A stretch of DNA of 64,000 bases from Vibrio echinoideorum (lineage in GTDB: Bacteria > Pseudomonadota > Gammaproteobacteria > Enterobacterales > Vibrionaceae). Each line of letters begins with the position of its first letter. The first letter of the stretch is position 1. This document shows, piece after piece, positions 35,801 to 41,898 of this stretch. The stretch lies in the NCBI RefSeq assembly GCF_024347455.1, contig NZ_AP025484.1, forward strand, positions 1,674,001 through 1,738,000, in the 5' to 3' direction. The notes beneath the pieces were generated by a model. It did no database searches and had not been told where the DNA came from. It worked only from the letters and a program-made list of their open reading frames with translations. A program made the position numbers and the translations under genes.

Positions 35801-38588
35801 TTGTACCGTCACCAATATGCGTAAAGACATTCGCTTCCGCGACCATAAGCGCTAATGCATCACCATTACCAACCTTGGTAAATACATTGCCTAGGCCACC
35901 CATTAACGCCCACGCGTTCCCTTCACCAACGTGAGTGAAGATATTGCCTACGCCGATCATAGCGGCTATTGAAGTGCCGTCGCCTACTTTGGTGAAGATA
36001 TTACCCGCAGCACCCATTACGCCAATTGTTTGGCCATCGCCGACATGAGTCAGTACGTTACCAATACCCAACATAATGCCAGTGGTATCACCATCGCCCA
36101 CCTTGGTTAGAATGTTCGCCCCACCAACCATGACGCCAGTTGTCGAGCCATCACCAACATGTGTAAGTACGTTAGCGCCTCCTCCCATAACGGCAAGCGC
36201 ATTGCCATTGCCTTTTTTGGTTAGGATGTTTGCACCACCAAGTACGACTGCGGTCGTATTTGAGGCCGTATCATCACCGCTAATATGAGTAATGATATTG
36301 GCACCACCAAGCATACCTGCCGTGAGGTCACCGTCACCCACTTTAGTCATGACATTCGCGCCACCGACAAGTACAGATGCAATGTCACCCTTACCAACCT
36401 GTGTCATGACATTAAAGCCACCAACCGCTAACCACAGCCCGTTGCCAGACCCTATTTGGGTATGCGTGTTGTAGCCGCCTAGCATAGTCAAACGACTATT
36501 ACCGTTACCTTTTTGAACTGAAACATTGCCATAAGCAAGCAAGTGAGCTAAATATTCGCCATCACCAATACGAACCAATACATTGACCGCACCGCCTGCG
36601 TAGACATCCATTTTGCCTTGCTTGCTCTGATGGACTAATACGTTAGCCAAGCCAGCACCACGGAAAGTAAGATCGCCTTCATCGCCACTTTTAACAATAA
36701 CGTTAGCCGCGCCGCCGCCAATAAATTCGGTATCACCAAACTTAGAGCTATGAAGAATAACGTTAGCAATCCCTCCGCCATTAAAATGAACATCGCCGCG
36801 GGTAACGTTGGACTTGATAACGTTACCGCCACCTATGCCATTAAAACGAACATCCCCAGAGCTTTCACCGGTATCGGTAGAAGGTTTGATCAATGCTTGT
36901 TCATTGTACTCCTCAATATCTGCGACCGTTTCGCTGGCACTTCTTACCGCATTTACACTGTACTGAAGATCACTCAGCGAATATCCGCCTCGGCCCATTG
37001 AGTGATAGCCATTTGCTGTCGAAATATCCTCATTGGCCAAATTTCCGGTGTAATTACCTTCTTTGTACCAAGAGCGGGCCTGGTACTTTAACTCGCCAGT
37101 TTCTGAATCATTCGCTAATTCAACAACCACAATTTTTGTATAAGGACCGAGCACTTTCGCATACACATACGTGTTTGATTTACGATTTGACTTAACACCT
37201 TTAACATCAACTGTTGTGCCATTTGTAGAAATAGCATGGCCACCCATTTGTGCATCGGCCAAAACAACATCTTCAGCATCGATTAAGGCACCGTTTGCGT
37301 ATGTAACCCATTCATATTCAGTCAGGTCTTTCTCAACAGCATGAATCGTAACCACTTGTTGATGTTCGAGTTCGATATTAGAGAGGGTGTAGCCGCCATT
37401 GATTGGATTTGACTCAAACCCACCTGAACCAGAAACATCGGAGCGAGCAAGGCTAGCTAAATGATTCCCACGCTTATACCAAGCTTCTGAGTAGTACTTA
37501 AGATTTCCAGTTTCCGAGTCATTATAGAGACGAATTTTGTTAATTTTGGTGTAAGCACCATCAGCGATAGCAAACAAGTAAGTATTTGCCTCTCGTTCTG
37601 ATTTTATTGCCTTAACAGAATGAAACTTATTCCCGTTACCAATCGATAACCCATGCATTTGTGCAGCAGTCAGAACGATCTCACCGGCATTGGCATTGGC
37701 TAACCCTTCGCCTTTGAAGTCGCTACCTGACCCTTTACGGGTAATCTTGTTGTAAGCCCCGCCGCCAGAGAAATGAATATCACCGTGTGCCACATCAGAG
37801 TAAATACTGTTGTATCCACCCACACCTTCAAAGCGAATGTTGCCACGTGTTTCCACATAGACATCATCCGATTGTCGTGTTCGTTCAATGCGGTTTGATG
37901 CGCCCGCTCCCTGTAAAGTGATATCACCAACTTTACCTTTGCGAACGAGATGGTTATCGGCACCCGCCCCACGGAAAGTGATATTACCCGTTTCCACTCG
38001 CGAGCTAATACTGTTAGCAGCACCAACACCATCAAATGTCACATTACCGCGAGAGCCCTGGTATTGATTGAACCAAGTTCGATCAAGTTTGTTACCGGCT
38101 CCTGCACCAGTAAAAGATAAGTTTCCTTGGTTTGTTTCATGCCAAAGGCTGTTATAGCCACCAGCACCACCAAATGTCACATTACCACTTAGGCCTTTAC
38201 GGGTTATCCCATTATATGCAGCAACACCACCATAATTTACGTCACCGCGATTACCTAGATGATCAATAGAAACTCCGCCAGCAGCGCCAGCGAATGAAAC
38301 GCTTCCATCGCCACTTTTGTTAATATCCGCATACCCGGCAGCACCTTTTACATTTAGGTTGCCAACAGAGTCTTCTACTCTTAGATATGCCGCACCACCT
38401 ACTACCGTATCATTTCCGCTACCCGTATAAACCGTCGCCCCGATTGAACCGACAGTGACGTGATCATCACCTCCACGAGCATGTATTTCGCCGCCAAAAC
38501 CGATAGCAACAATGTTGTTGTTACCTTCATCGGCGGAATAGTTCCCTGTAAAGAAGTATTCAACACTTCTCCAAAATGGTTTTCCCAT
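26853..38588 (-). CDS. rtxA: MARTX toxin with ACD-ABH-CPD effector region
   Basis: 3911 residues, one continuous frame. Layout: N-terminal glycine-rich A repeats (about 1-320 and 575-690); about 35 B repeats of 19-20 residues (about 690-1360); a CBM-like module (about 1462-1600); Ala/Glu/Lys/Gln-rich coiled segment (about 1605-1870); actin cross-linking domain (about 1950-2395; glutamine-synthetase-like Glu1987, Glu1989, Glu2049); alpha/beta hydrolase domain (about 2450-2755; Ser2617 in HGYSMGG, His2727); cysteine protease domain (about 2792-3005; His2888, Cys2937, 49 apart as in V. cholerae); conserved C-terminal region and GD-rich calcium-binding RTX repeats (about 3543-3770). MARTX toxins are secreted by type I secretion; the repeats deliver effectors into host cells, where inositol hexakisphosphate activates CPD to release them. 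ACD cross-links actin; ABH is a PI3P-specific phospholipase. V. cholerae RtxA (about 4545) has RID between ACD and ABH; none is seen here. Confidence 0.97.
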   Translation of the reverse strand: MGKPFWRSVEYFFTGNYSADEGNNNIVAIGFGGEIHARGGDDHVTVGSIGATVYTGSGNDTVVGGAAYLRVEDSVGNLNVKGAAGYADINKSGDGSVSFAGAAGGVSIDHLGNRGDVNYGGVAAYNGITRKGLSGNVTFGGAGGYNSLWHETNQGNLSFTGAGAGNKLDRTWFNQYQGSRGNVTFDGVGAANSISSRVETGNITFRGAGADNHLVRKGKVGDITLQGAGASNRIERTRQSDDVYVETRGNIRFEGVGGYNSIYSDVAHGDIHFSGGGAYNKITRKGSGSDFKGEGLANANAGEIVLTAAQMHGLSIGNGNKFHSVKAIKSEREANTYLFAIADGAYTKINKIRLYNDSETGNLKYYSEAWYKRGNHLASLARSDVSGSGGFESNPINGGYTLSNIELEHQQVVTIHAVEKDLTEYEWVTYANGALIDAEDVVLADAQMGGHAISTNGTTVDVKGVKSNRKSNTYVYAKVLGPYTKIVVVELANDSETGELKYQARSWYKEGNYTGNLANEDISTANGYHSMGRGGYSLSDLQYSVNAVRSASETVADIEEYNEQALIKPSTDTGESSGDVRFNGIGGGNVIKSNVTRGDVHFNGGGIANVILHSSKFGDTEFIGGGAANVIVKSGDEGDLTFRGAGLANVLVHQSKQGKMDVYAGGAVNVLVRIGDGEYLAHLLAYGNVSVQKGNGNSRLTMLGGYNTHTQIGSGNGLWLAVGGFNVMTQVGKGDIASVLVGGANVMTKVGDGDLTAGMLGGANIITHISGDDTASNTTAVVLGGANILTKKGNGNALAVMGGGANVLTHVGDGSTTGVMVGGANILTKVGDGDTTGIMLGIGNVLTHVGDGQTIGVMGAAGNIFTKVGDGTSIAAMIGVGNIFTHVGEGNAWALMGGLGNVFTKVGNGDALALMVAEANVFTHIGDGTTVALMVAKGNIATKVGNGTSIAAMVGNANIFTQVGNGSTFAAMLGQANIMTKVGNDLTAALMIGKANIYTHVGDGTSLGLFAGELNVMTKVGNGTTLAAMFGKANIMTHVGDGLTGVLALGEANIITKVGDDFMGVVAAAKANVVTHVGDATTAAVLAGKGNILTKVGKGTTVGLLISKVGNVMTHVGDGTTVGLAKGKANIITKVGDGLGVNVAWGQANIFTHVGDGDRYNFAKGEANIITKVGDGHEVSVVQGKANVITHVGNGDDYTGAWGKANIITKVGNGRNVVLAKGEANVVTQVGDGDSFNALWSKGNIVTKVGDGMQVTAAKGKANITTTVGNGLSVTAAYGDANINTKIGDGISVNVAWGKYNVNTKVGAGLNVAVMKGKANVNIHVGDGLGINASYARNNVAIKVGNGDFYSLAVASSNTSSNKLSALFDNIKQTLLGVGGSQAINYLVQGDEASSSGIQKGRGAISTPEITKLDGFALDEIEEVGSELGDGLSGSVTNVETPDLSNMENELNIEESSDQGQAPNLIVNGDFEQGGDGWESTHGVEASYSSSAYGVSGEGHGSRVTELDTYTNTSLSQDLTDLAEGEVIAVSFDFAKRAGISSNEGIEVLWNGDVVFSTSGDEAAWQQKTLKLTANSGSNRIEFKGTGHNDGLGYVLDNVVAKSETSHQANAVADNAEQNQAAKNAMSDKERAEADRQRLEQEKQKQLEAVSGSQAQLESTDQEALESNGQAQRDAVNEESEAVTKDLTAMTQGLDVLDNKAEYTGVSGDHWRDRFAGGLLKDVQTQLDNAKDVSGEQIADAKQAHEDNQKNVNDSVAKSEAGVAKGEDNRSSAEQDIADAKADADARKAEATTKTDEAKQAESNANNSARDAEDRGNSDARNAENKANQAQADAKGSKQNENDRPDRQGASGSGLSNESHSIQSEETTSRHVDTINPQDADGRFSEGLTDQEQEALDGAVQAVNRLQINAGIRSKNTGSSITSLFTESNADSIIVADRASQDVNRKDIRISGVGLDGLGRQEGQPKPRAVIVPEFGSHFETTSIGIENELSGLVVALPSNSTQKFGYVYDSEGNPLFMLTKDMNQGSYTNPAGITNIKGIGNWQTHTIELVTYPSETRDKVAVESRKDAMLWLAKEFTSHINQSNHKSLSNLVSEDGRFTLAISNSNHLIAAGNGMSIESQGQTIGMTPSGQQASMAVSAKDFGTGSSNEVKLLESAPWYQAGLLSEFSAIAENVTLDDQATAQNVFAYLTSIYSKTADLAKEYGIYINDWEPTAEGFSPNAQGLTDPKVKNAWEILPRTKPVQMLELLSSSDSRYVRQQILANLKSSHSESLAKNVFAYFQGGGEVAGHGINNATTGNSHNPEPAILFEFRSVPSTLNEFVPKTESTAKLDIKVLDQFGSVERKAIIAEINTLVESSSDFDAWYQEYRKTKGQPPVKNAKRSASANHKAEWAMTEKLAEWDRITSPYLEEMDITANVEKDVIKSTDEAASGSENLESLGGKRQASETLKDTYAIENDDAPPRDKEPLSPLTRFLNNELFGTKDARRKVGDITQTLLGLAVEKGESQKVTLKGEAGRLSGYFHKGAKVPEGEESTGNGKVVLFLHGSGSSSEEQASAIRSHYHKQNIDMLAVNMRGYGESDGGPSEKGLYRDARTMFKYLVNDKGIDPSNIIIHGYSMGGPIAADLARFAAQNGQAVSGLLLDRPMPSMTKAITAHEVVNPAGIVGALSKAVNGQFSVEKNLKGLPKDTPIMLLTDNEGLGGEGEKLRAKLAVSGFNVTGEQTFYGHEASNRLMSQYAEQIVSGLFDVDRVSADASEVLKGTKSDLSRDGEEPKPDMTAVNKPNIDFQVSLNGSDDTVKNKDVNSWERLIVSPQSDGGETRFDGQIIIQMENDSAVSKAAENLAGKHPDSTVVVQLDSDGNYRVIYGDPSKLPKDKLAGQLRWQLVGHGRDESENNNTHLSGYSADELAVKLAAFNQAFSEAENVKASPDHISVVGCSLISDDKQNGFGRLLIQSMGDNDIRSDVSVRSSEVAVDSNGRKHTHDENGHWVQKEKSNKVTLSWDEQGEVTEKHERIRNSIAEGDIDLSRVGTSDVDETARGAIAENSDVFNAPEKRKNDTESSSSGSSKSKLSYSGNIQVNVGDGEFTAVNWGTSNVSIKVGTGGFKSLAFGDNNVMVHVGDGESKHSFDIGGYQALEGAQMFIGNRNVSFNLGQSNDLIVMMDKSIPTPPLVNPFDGASRISGVLKSIASSGEGQDWLAAQEQQWTLSGAKKFVKDMSGLDQSSSVDYTSLVDLDSQNERSSRGLKNDAEATLNKQYNQWLGGNDNSDSSKMSRADKFRQANEKLAFNFAVGGQGADIQMTTGNWNFMFGDNIQSILDTNLGSLFGLMTQQFSTTGQAKTTFTYSPEDLPRQLKNKLLGQLAGVGAETTLGDIFGVDYTAAGHIVSRTGESVDGVAILKEMLEVVGEFSGDQLQAFVDPAKLLDNLESGVNMGADGIKTFAETHGLKEKAPEEEEDNSSVSVNGTNVAGAQDNGDAITADSSAKEDRAFGLNSLNLPNLFATIFSENKQTEMKSLVENLKENLTADLLNMKEKTFDFLRNSGHLQGDGDINVSLGNYNFNWGGDGKDLGAYLGDNNNFWGGRGDDVYYATGTSNIFTGGEGNDMGVLMGRENMMFGGEGNDTAVVAGRINHVFLGAGDDESFVFGEGGEIDTGTGRDYVVTSGNYNRVDTGGDQDYSVTIGNNNQVELGAGNDFANVFGNYNRINASGGNDVVKLMGYNAVLNGGEGDDHLIAAALSKFSQLNGGEGSDVMVLGGFQNTFKGGTGVDSFVVSGDVIDNLVEDIRSEDNIVFNGIDWQKLWLERSGYDLKLSILRDPESDTDQAKFEHIGSVTFNDYFNGNRAQVVVAMGDQGTSQDHTVLSNNAVDALVQAMSAFEPQAGDNGFIDNLDSKSRVAITTAWSDVSKGNSVIS
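27279..27962 (-). repeat. C-terminal RTX (C) repeats of the MARTX toxin
   Basis: Encodes about 228 residues with repeated GG-x-G-x-D-type nonapeptide-like units (GGEGNDMGV, GGEGNDTAV, GAGDDESFV), which bind calcium and fold the C-terminus outside the cell. Confidence 0.88.
29574..30215 (-). other. MARTX cysteine protease domain (CPD)
   Basis: About residues 2792-3005 of RtxA. Catalytic His2888 (LVGHGRDES) and Cys2937 (VVGCSLIS). It autoprocesses after leucines on binding inositol hexakisphosphate. Leu2791 (FQVSL/NGS), 15 residues before the Trp opening the core, is the best candidate for the CPD-proximal cut. Confidence 0.92.
30324..31241 (-). other. MARTX alpha/beta hydrolase effector (ABH)
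   Basis: About residues 2450-2755. Nucleophile Ser2617 in GYSMGG, His2727 in FYGHEAS, and an oxyanion-hole HGSGSS strand upstream. Starts with the conserved AIENDDAPPRDKE linker. Known ABH domains cleave phosphatidylinositol 3-phosphate and block autophagy and endocytic trafficking. Confidence 0.9.
31404..32741 (-). other. MARTX actin cross-linking effector (ACD)
   Basis: About residues 1950-2395. Glutamine-synthetase-like catalytic carboxylates appear as Glu1987 and Glu1989 in IGIENELSG and Glu2049 in ELVTYPSE. ACD joins Lys50 and Glu270 of neighbouring actins by an isopeptide bond, making toxic oligomers that block formins. Confidence 0.9.
34518..36521 (-). repeat. MARTX B-repeat array
   Basis: About 35 consecutive units of about 57-60 bp encoding xAN(I/V)xT(K/H)VGDG-type repeats. 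Units alternate between T-K-V-G and T-H/Q-V-G almost without exception, so the true period is about 39 residues. These repeats are needed to form the translocation structure at the host membrane. Confidence 0.9.
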
Positions 38589-38609
38589 AAAAAAAACTCT
38601 AAATTTGGG

Positions 38610-39071
38610 TTAAATAGAAAACCACTGTACTTTTCTGATACAGCGATCATTTTGAACATCGACCTTGCCGCGGACAGTGCAAACTTTCTGCCCCTTCCAC
38701 GGAAGGAATACACGGCGTCGAAGGTCATTTACGACCTCTCGACCATGCCCGAATGGCGCTATCATCTCTGGAATATAAATATGCTGACCGGACCGCCAGT
38801 CAGATAAAGAGATTTCTCGATCCCCTGATAGCAGTGCATCTCGACTCTGCTCAGACAAAAACGCCCAATTACAAAATGCAATTGGGCGACCTTGTTCATC
38901 TTCGTAATAGCAAAACTGGTTTAGCTCAAACGCCGGCATAATGCGCTGCTGCCATTCAGCAACAACGTATCTGCTGTGGAGAGGAGAATGCTGACTTAAC
39001 AACATCACCCCACCAATTAAATTTTTAATTTGAGCTAAGGTAAGATTTGCTGATTGATGTGTAATAGACAT
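38610..39071 (-). CDS. rtxC: RTX toxin-activating lysine acyltransferase
   Basis: 153 residues, HlyC/RtxC family: fatty acyl transfer from acyl-ACP to lysines of RTX toxins. The catalytic His is in HSPLHSRYVVAEW (near residue 32) and the catalytic Asp in SLSDWRSGQ (near 90). The FCNWAFLSE segment is also family-typical. It ends 21 bp before rtxA and follows rtxH. In V. cholerae rtxC is not essential for MARTX toxicity, so its role here is not assured. Confidence 0.94.
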   Translation of the reverse strand: MSITHQSANLTLAQIKNLIGGVMLLSQHSPLHSRYVVAEWQQRIMPAFELNQFCYYEDEQGRPIAFCNWAFLSEQSRDALLSGDREISLSDWRSGQHIYIPEMIAPFGHGREVVNDLRRRVFLPWKGQKVCTVRGKVDVQNDRCIRKVQWFSI

Positions 39072-39097
39072 AGGCTCTATATCACCGAATACAGCTA

Positions 39098-39442
39098 TTA
39101 TTTAGCTTTAGAAGCTCTCTTCTTTGGCGCAGGTTTTTCTTCTGTTTGTACTTCTTCAGTCTGATCAACATTAGGCTCGTCTGAAGGTAAAAAACCTGCT
39201 GCAACTAGCTTGTCAAATTCTGCCGACATACGAGGATCTTCGAGCATATTTTTAACCATTGAGACCATATACATAAAACCAGAAGCTGGCATATGTACGA
39301 CTTGTTTAAGTTCGAGGTCACCATCATTTTCAGCCATTACGCCACTAGCCATATTGTTTTGATCTTGACCTACGAAATAAAGAGAGAAAACACCTTTATT
39401 GTAATTAACACTAGATACTGTTTGAACAAACTTTTCTGTCAT
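39098..39442 (-). CDS. rtxH: Conserved MARTX-locus protein RtxH
   Basis: 114 residues, first gene of the rtxHCA operon, matching the position and sequence type of V. cholerae VC1449. The N-terminal 80 residues look like a small alpha/beta domain (VNYNKGVFSLYFVGQDQNN); the C-terminal 30 are acidic then Lys/Pro/Ala-rich (KPAPKKRASKAK). No catalytic motif. Function unknown; because it is always cotranscribed with the toxin, a chaperone-like or secretion-linked role is possible but unproven. Confidence 0.88.
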   Translation of the reverse strand: MTEKFVQTVSSVNYNKGVFSLYFVGQDQNNMASGVMAENDGDLELKQVVHMPASGFMYMVSMVKNMLEDPRMSAEFDKLVAAGFLPSDEPNVDQTEEVQTEEKPAPKKRASKAK

Positions 39443-39792
39443 AAATTAAACCCGATTAATTATATACAACGGCTTGATTAGCCTTGGAAACAACTATTAT
39501 TAAAATAGAAAAACACCAAATAAGAATTAATGGTGTTTTATAAATTAATTTTACACCTCAAAAAAATTGAATCAACTTACTTTTATTTTTGTTTTAGAGT
39601 ATATATTCTATTAATTGAAACACTGAAAAATCTCATTATCATAATAAAAAAAATAAACAATGTATTTTCCAAGAAAAATATTTCATGTTTTATTTTTCTT
39701 ATTAGTAATAATAAATTTGAAGAGTTCCTAAGGTGCTGATACTATGCCGCCCTTTTTTAAACACCATAAAAATCAGCAATGAAGCTTAAATA
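39443..39792. promoter_or_regulatory. Divergent promoter region of rtxHCA and rtxBDE
   Basis: 350 bp, markedly more A/T-rich than flanking genes, as expected for an H-NS-silenced, HlyU-activated toxin promoter in Vibrio (inference). A hairpin (arms AAAACACCA 39510-39518 and TGGTGTTTT 39531-39539) is followed on the minus strand by a T-rich tract. No JUMPstart/ops element was found. Confidence 0.6.
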
Positions 39793-41898
39793 ATGACACA
39801 GAATGAAGTTCTAACCCTGAAGTGTATAAACCTGTACTTAAGTATTTTAGGCGTAAAAAAAGACATAACGAATACAAAAAATACAACTGAAGAATCAAAC
39901 AACTTCAACGATGAATTAAAGAAAATACAAATAAACAACAAAGTTAATGTTGTAATTAATCGTTCAAAAACAAAAAAAATTAACAATATAACAACACCTG
40001 TTATTCTATTTGATGCTCAAGGGTTACCATTTATTTTAGCTAAAACTAATAAAGGATCTTGTTTAATACAAAACCCTAATAAAGAATCTCCTGAAGTTAT
40101 TCCCTATGATAAAATCAACTCGATATGGAATAAAAGTTGGATTGAAATAAAACAACCTCAATCACGTTTTAATATCGCCTGGTTCATTCCTGAGTTTTTG
40201 CAACACAAAAGAATACTCGGGGAAATTTTTTTGTTTTCTTTTGTATTGCAAATACTCGCCTTAATCTCACCGCTATTTTTTCAGGTTGTGATGGATAAAG
40301 TGCTTGTACATCAAGCTTGGTCAACCCTTGATGTGCTTGTGATAGGGCTTGTGATCACTGGCATTGTAGAGGTTATACTTCGCGGCTTACGCGAATATCA
40401 ATATGCGCACACAGCCAATAGAATTGATATTCAATTAGGACTTAAGTTAGTAAAGCACTTGTTTGGCCTTCCTTTGATGTTCTTCAAAACACGCCAAGTA
40501 GGAGCCATCGTAACTCGCGTGCGTGAGCTTGATACAGTACGAGAATTCTTAACAGGCTCGATGTTTACTTTAACGGTCGAGTTCTTGTTCATGTTTGTCT
40601 TTCTCTACGTAATGAGTTTGCTTTCACCTCCTCTCACGTGGCTATTTGTTGCAACCATCCCTCTTTATGTATTTCTCGCTTGGTGGCTTACACCTCGAAT
40701 GCAAGCGGCGGTAGAAGAGCAATTTACGCACGCCGCTGCAAATACCTCTTTTCTCACAGAGACAGTGGCTGGCAGTGAAACTCTAAAAAGCTTAGCCGTA
40801 GAGCCTCGCTTTGTTCGCCGTTGGGACGATCAAACGGAAAAAATGGTCTCTACTGGGTACGTGGTTCAGCAACTCAACAACCGATCCAACCATGTCGTTC
40901 AACTCATCCAGAAAGTAACAAGTGTTGGAGTTCTGTGGTTAGGGGCAACAGAAGTACTGTCATTGGAGATGACTATCGGCCAACTGATCGCTTTTAATAT
41001 GATGACAAACCATATAGCCCAACCTTTATCACGCATGGTTGAGTTATGGGGACAATTTATTCAAACGCGCGTGGCACTAGAAAAATTGGGAGACATGCTC
41101 AATTTACCTGTGGAGCAGCACACAGGGAACGACACGATTGCATTACAAGGCGCGATTTCGTTCAAAAATATCCTATTTCGTTACCAACCAGATATCCCAC
41201 CGACCCTGAACAACTTGTCGCTAGATATCCAAGCAGGTGAAACATTAGGCGTTGTGGGAACATCAGGTTCAGGGAAAAGTACTCTAGCTCGATTACTGCT
41301 ACGACTCTACAGCCCAGAAAAAGGGTTAATAACGGTTGATAACACACCACTGAATCAAATTGGCATCCAGCAACTGCGCCAACAAATCGGCATAGTTCTG
41401 CAAGAAAACTACCTATTTAACAAAAGTGTTTGTGAAAATATTGCCCAATCGAAACCTGAAGCTAGCTTAGAAGAGGTTATCGAAGCGGCGAAACTTTCTG
41501 GAGCTCACGAATTTATCATGAAGCTCCCAATCGGTTATGACACGATCTTAGCCGAAGGTGGGCAGTCCCTTTCTGGCGGGCAGAGACAACGCCTGGCGAT
41601 TGCGCGAACCCTACTTTCAGACCCCAAAATTATGATCCTGGATGAAGCCACGAGTGCACTGGATGACGAATCACAAGCGTTGATTCAATCCAATATGGCA
41701 AATATCGCGAAGGGTCGTACGGTCATCACTATCGCTCACCGGTTATCCACCGTACGAGATTGCGACCGAATTATCGTTCTACACCAAGGTAATATCGTCG
41801 AGCAAGGTAGCCACCAACAGTTAATCACATTGGGCAAACAGTACAAACAATTATGGCAACTTCAGCAAGAGCTCAAGCAAGAGGATTCAAACGCATGA
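39793..41898 (+). CDS. rtxB: MARTX type I secretion ABC transporter ATPase RtxB
   Basis: 701 residues, HlyB family. Residues about 1-130: N-terminal C39-peptidase-like region without a recognisable catalytic Cys, unusually rich in Lys, Asn and Ile. Residues about 150-440: membrane domain. Residues about 460-701: ATPase with Walker A GTSGSGKST (489-497), signature LSGGQRQR and Walker B IMILDEATSALD. With RtxE it forms the two-ABC arrangement that is special to MARTX systems. It overlaps rtxD by four bases. Confidence 0.95.
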   Translation: MTQNEVLTLKCINLYLSILGVKKDITNTKNTTEESNNFNDELKKIQINNKVNVVINRSKTKKINNITTPVILFDAQGLPFILAKTNKGSCLIQNPNKESPEVIPYDKINSIWNKSWIEIKQPQSRFNIAWFIPEFLQHKRILGEIFLFSFVLQILALISPLFFQVVMDKVLVHQAWSTLDVLVIGLVITGIVEVILRGLREYQYAHTANRIDIQLGLKLVKHLFGLPLMFFKTRQVGAIVTRVRELDTVREFLTGSMFTLTVEFLFMFVFLYVMSLLSPPLTWLFVATIPLYVFLAWWLTPRMQAAVEEQFTHAAANTSFLTETVAGSETLKSLAVEPRFVRRWDDQTEKMVSTGYVVQQLNNRSNHVVQLIQKVTSVGVLWLGATEVLSLEMTIGQLIAFNMMTNHIAQPLSRMVELWGQFIQTRVALEKLGDMLNLPVEQHTGNDTIALQGAISFKNILFRYQPDIPPTLNNLSLDIQAGETLGVVGTSGSGKSTLARLLLRLYSPEKGLITVDNTPLNQIGIQQLRQQIGIVLQENYLFNKSVCENIAQSKPEASLEEVIEAAKLSGAHEFIMKLPIGYDTILAEGGQSLSGGQRQRLAIARTLLSDPKIMILDEATSALDDESQALIQSNMANIAKGRTVITIAHRLSTVRDCDRIIVLHQGNIVEQGSHQQLITLGKQYKQLWQLQQELKQEDSNA

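Noticed and set aside
35134..36474. Several plus-strand frames inside rtxA rich in Pro/Thr/Ser
   Set aside because: They are antisense shadows produced by the B-repeat codons.
34518..36521. Regular 57-60 bp repeats resembling a CRISPR array
   Set aside because: The repeats are in frame within rtxA, vary in sequence as protein repeats do, and have no conserved spacer structure or cas genes.
39720..39792. Possible JUMPstart/ops element before rtxB
   Set aside because: Only a partial match (GGGCGGCATAG on the minus strand) to GGCGGTAG; wrong base order and orientation.
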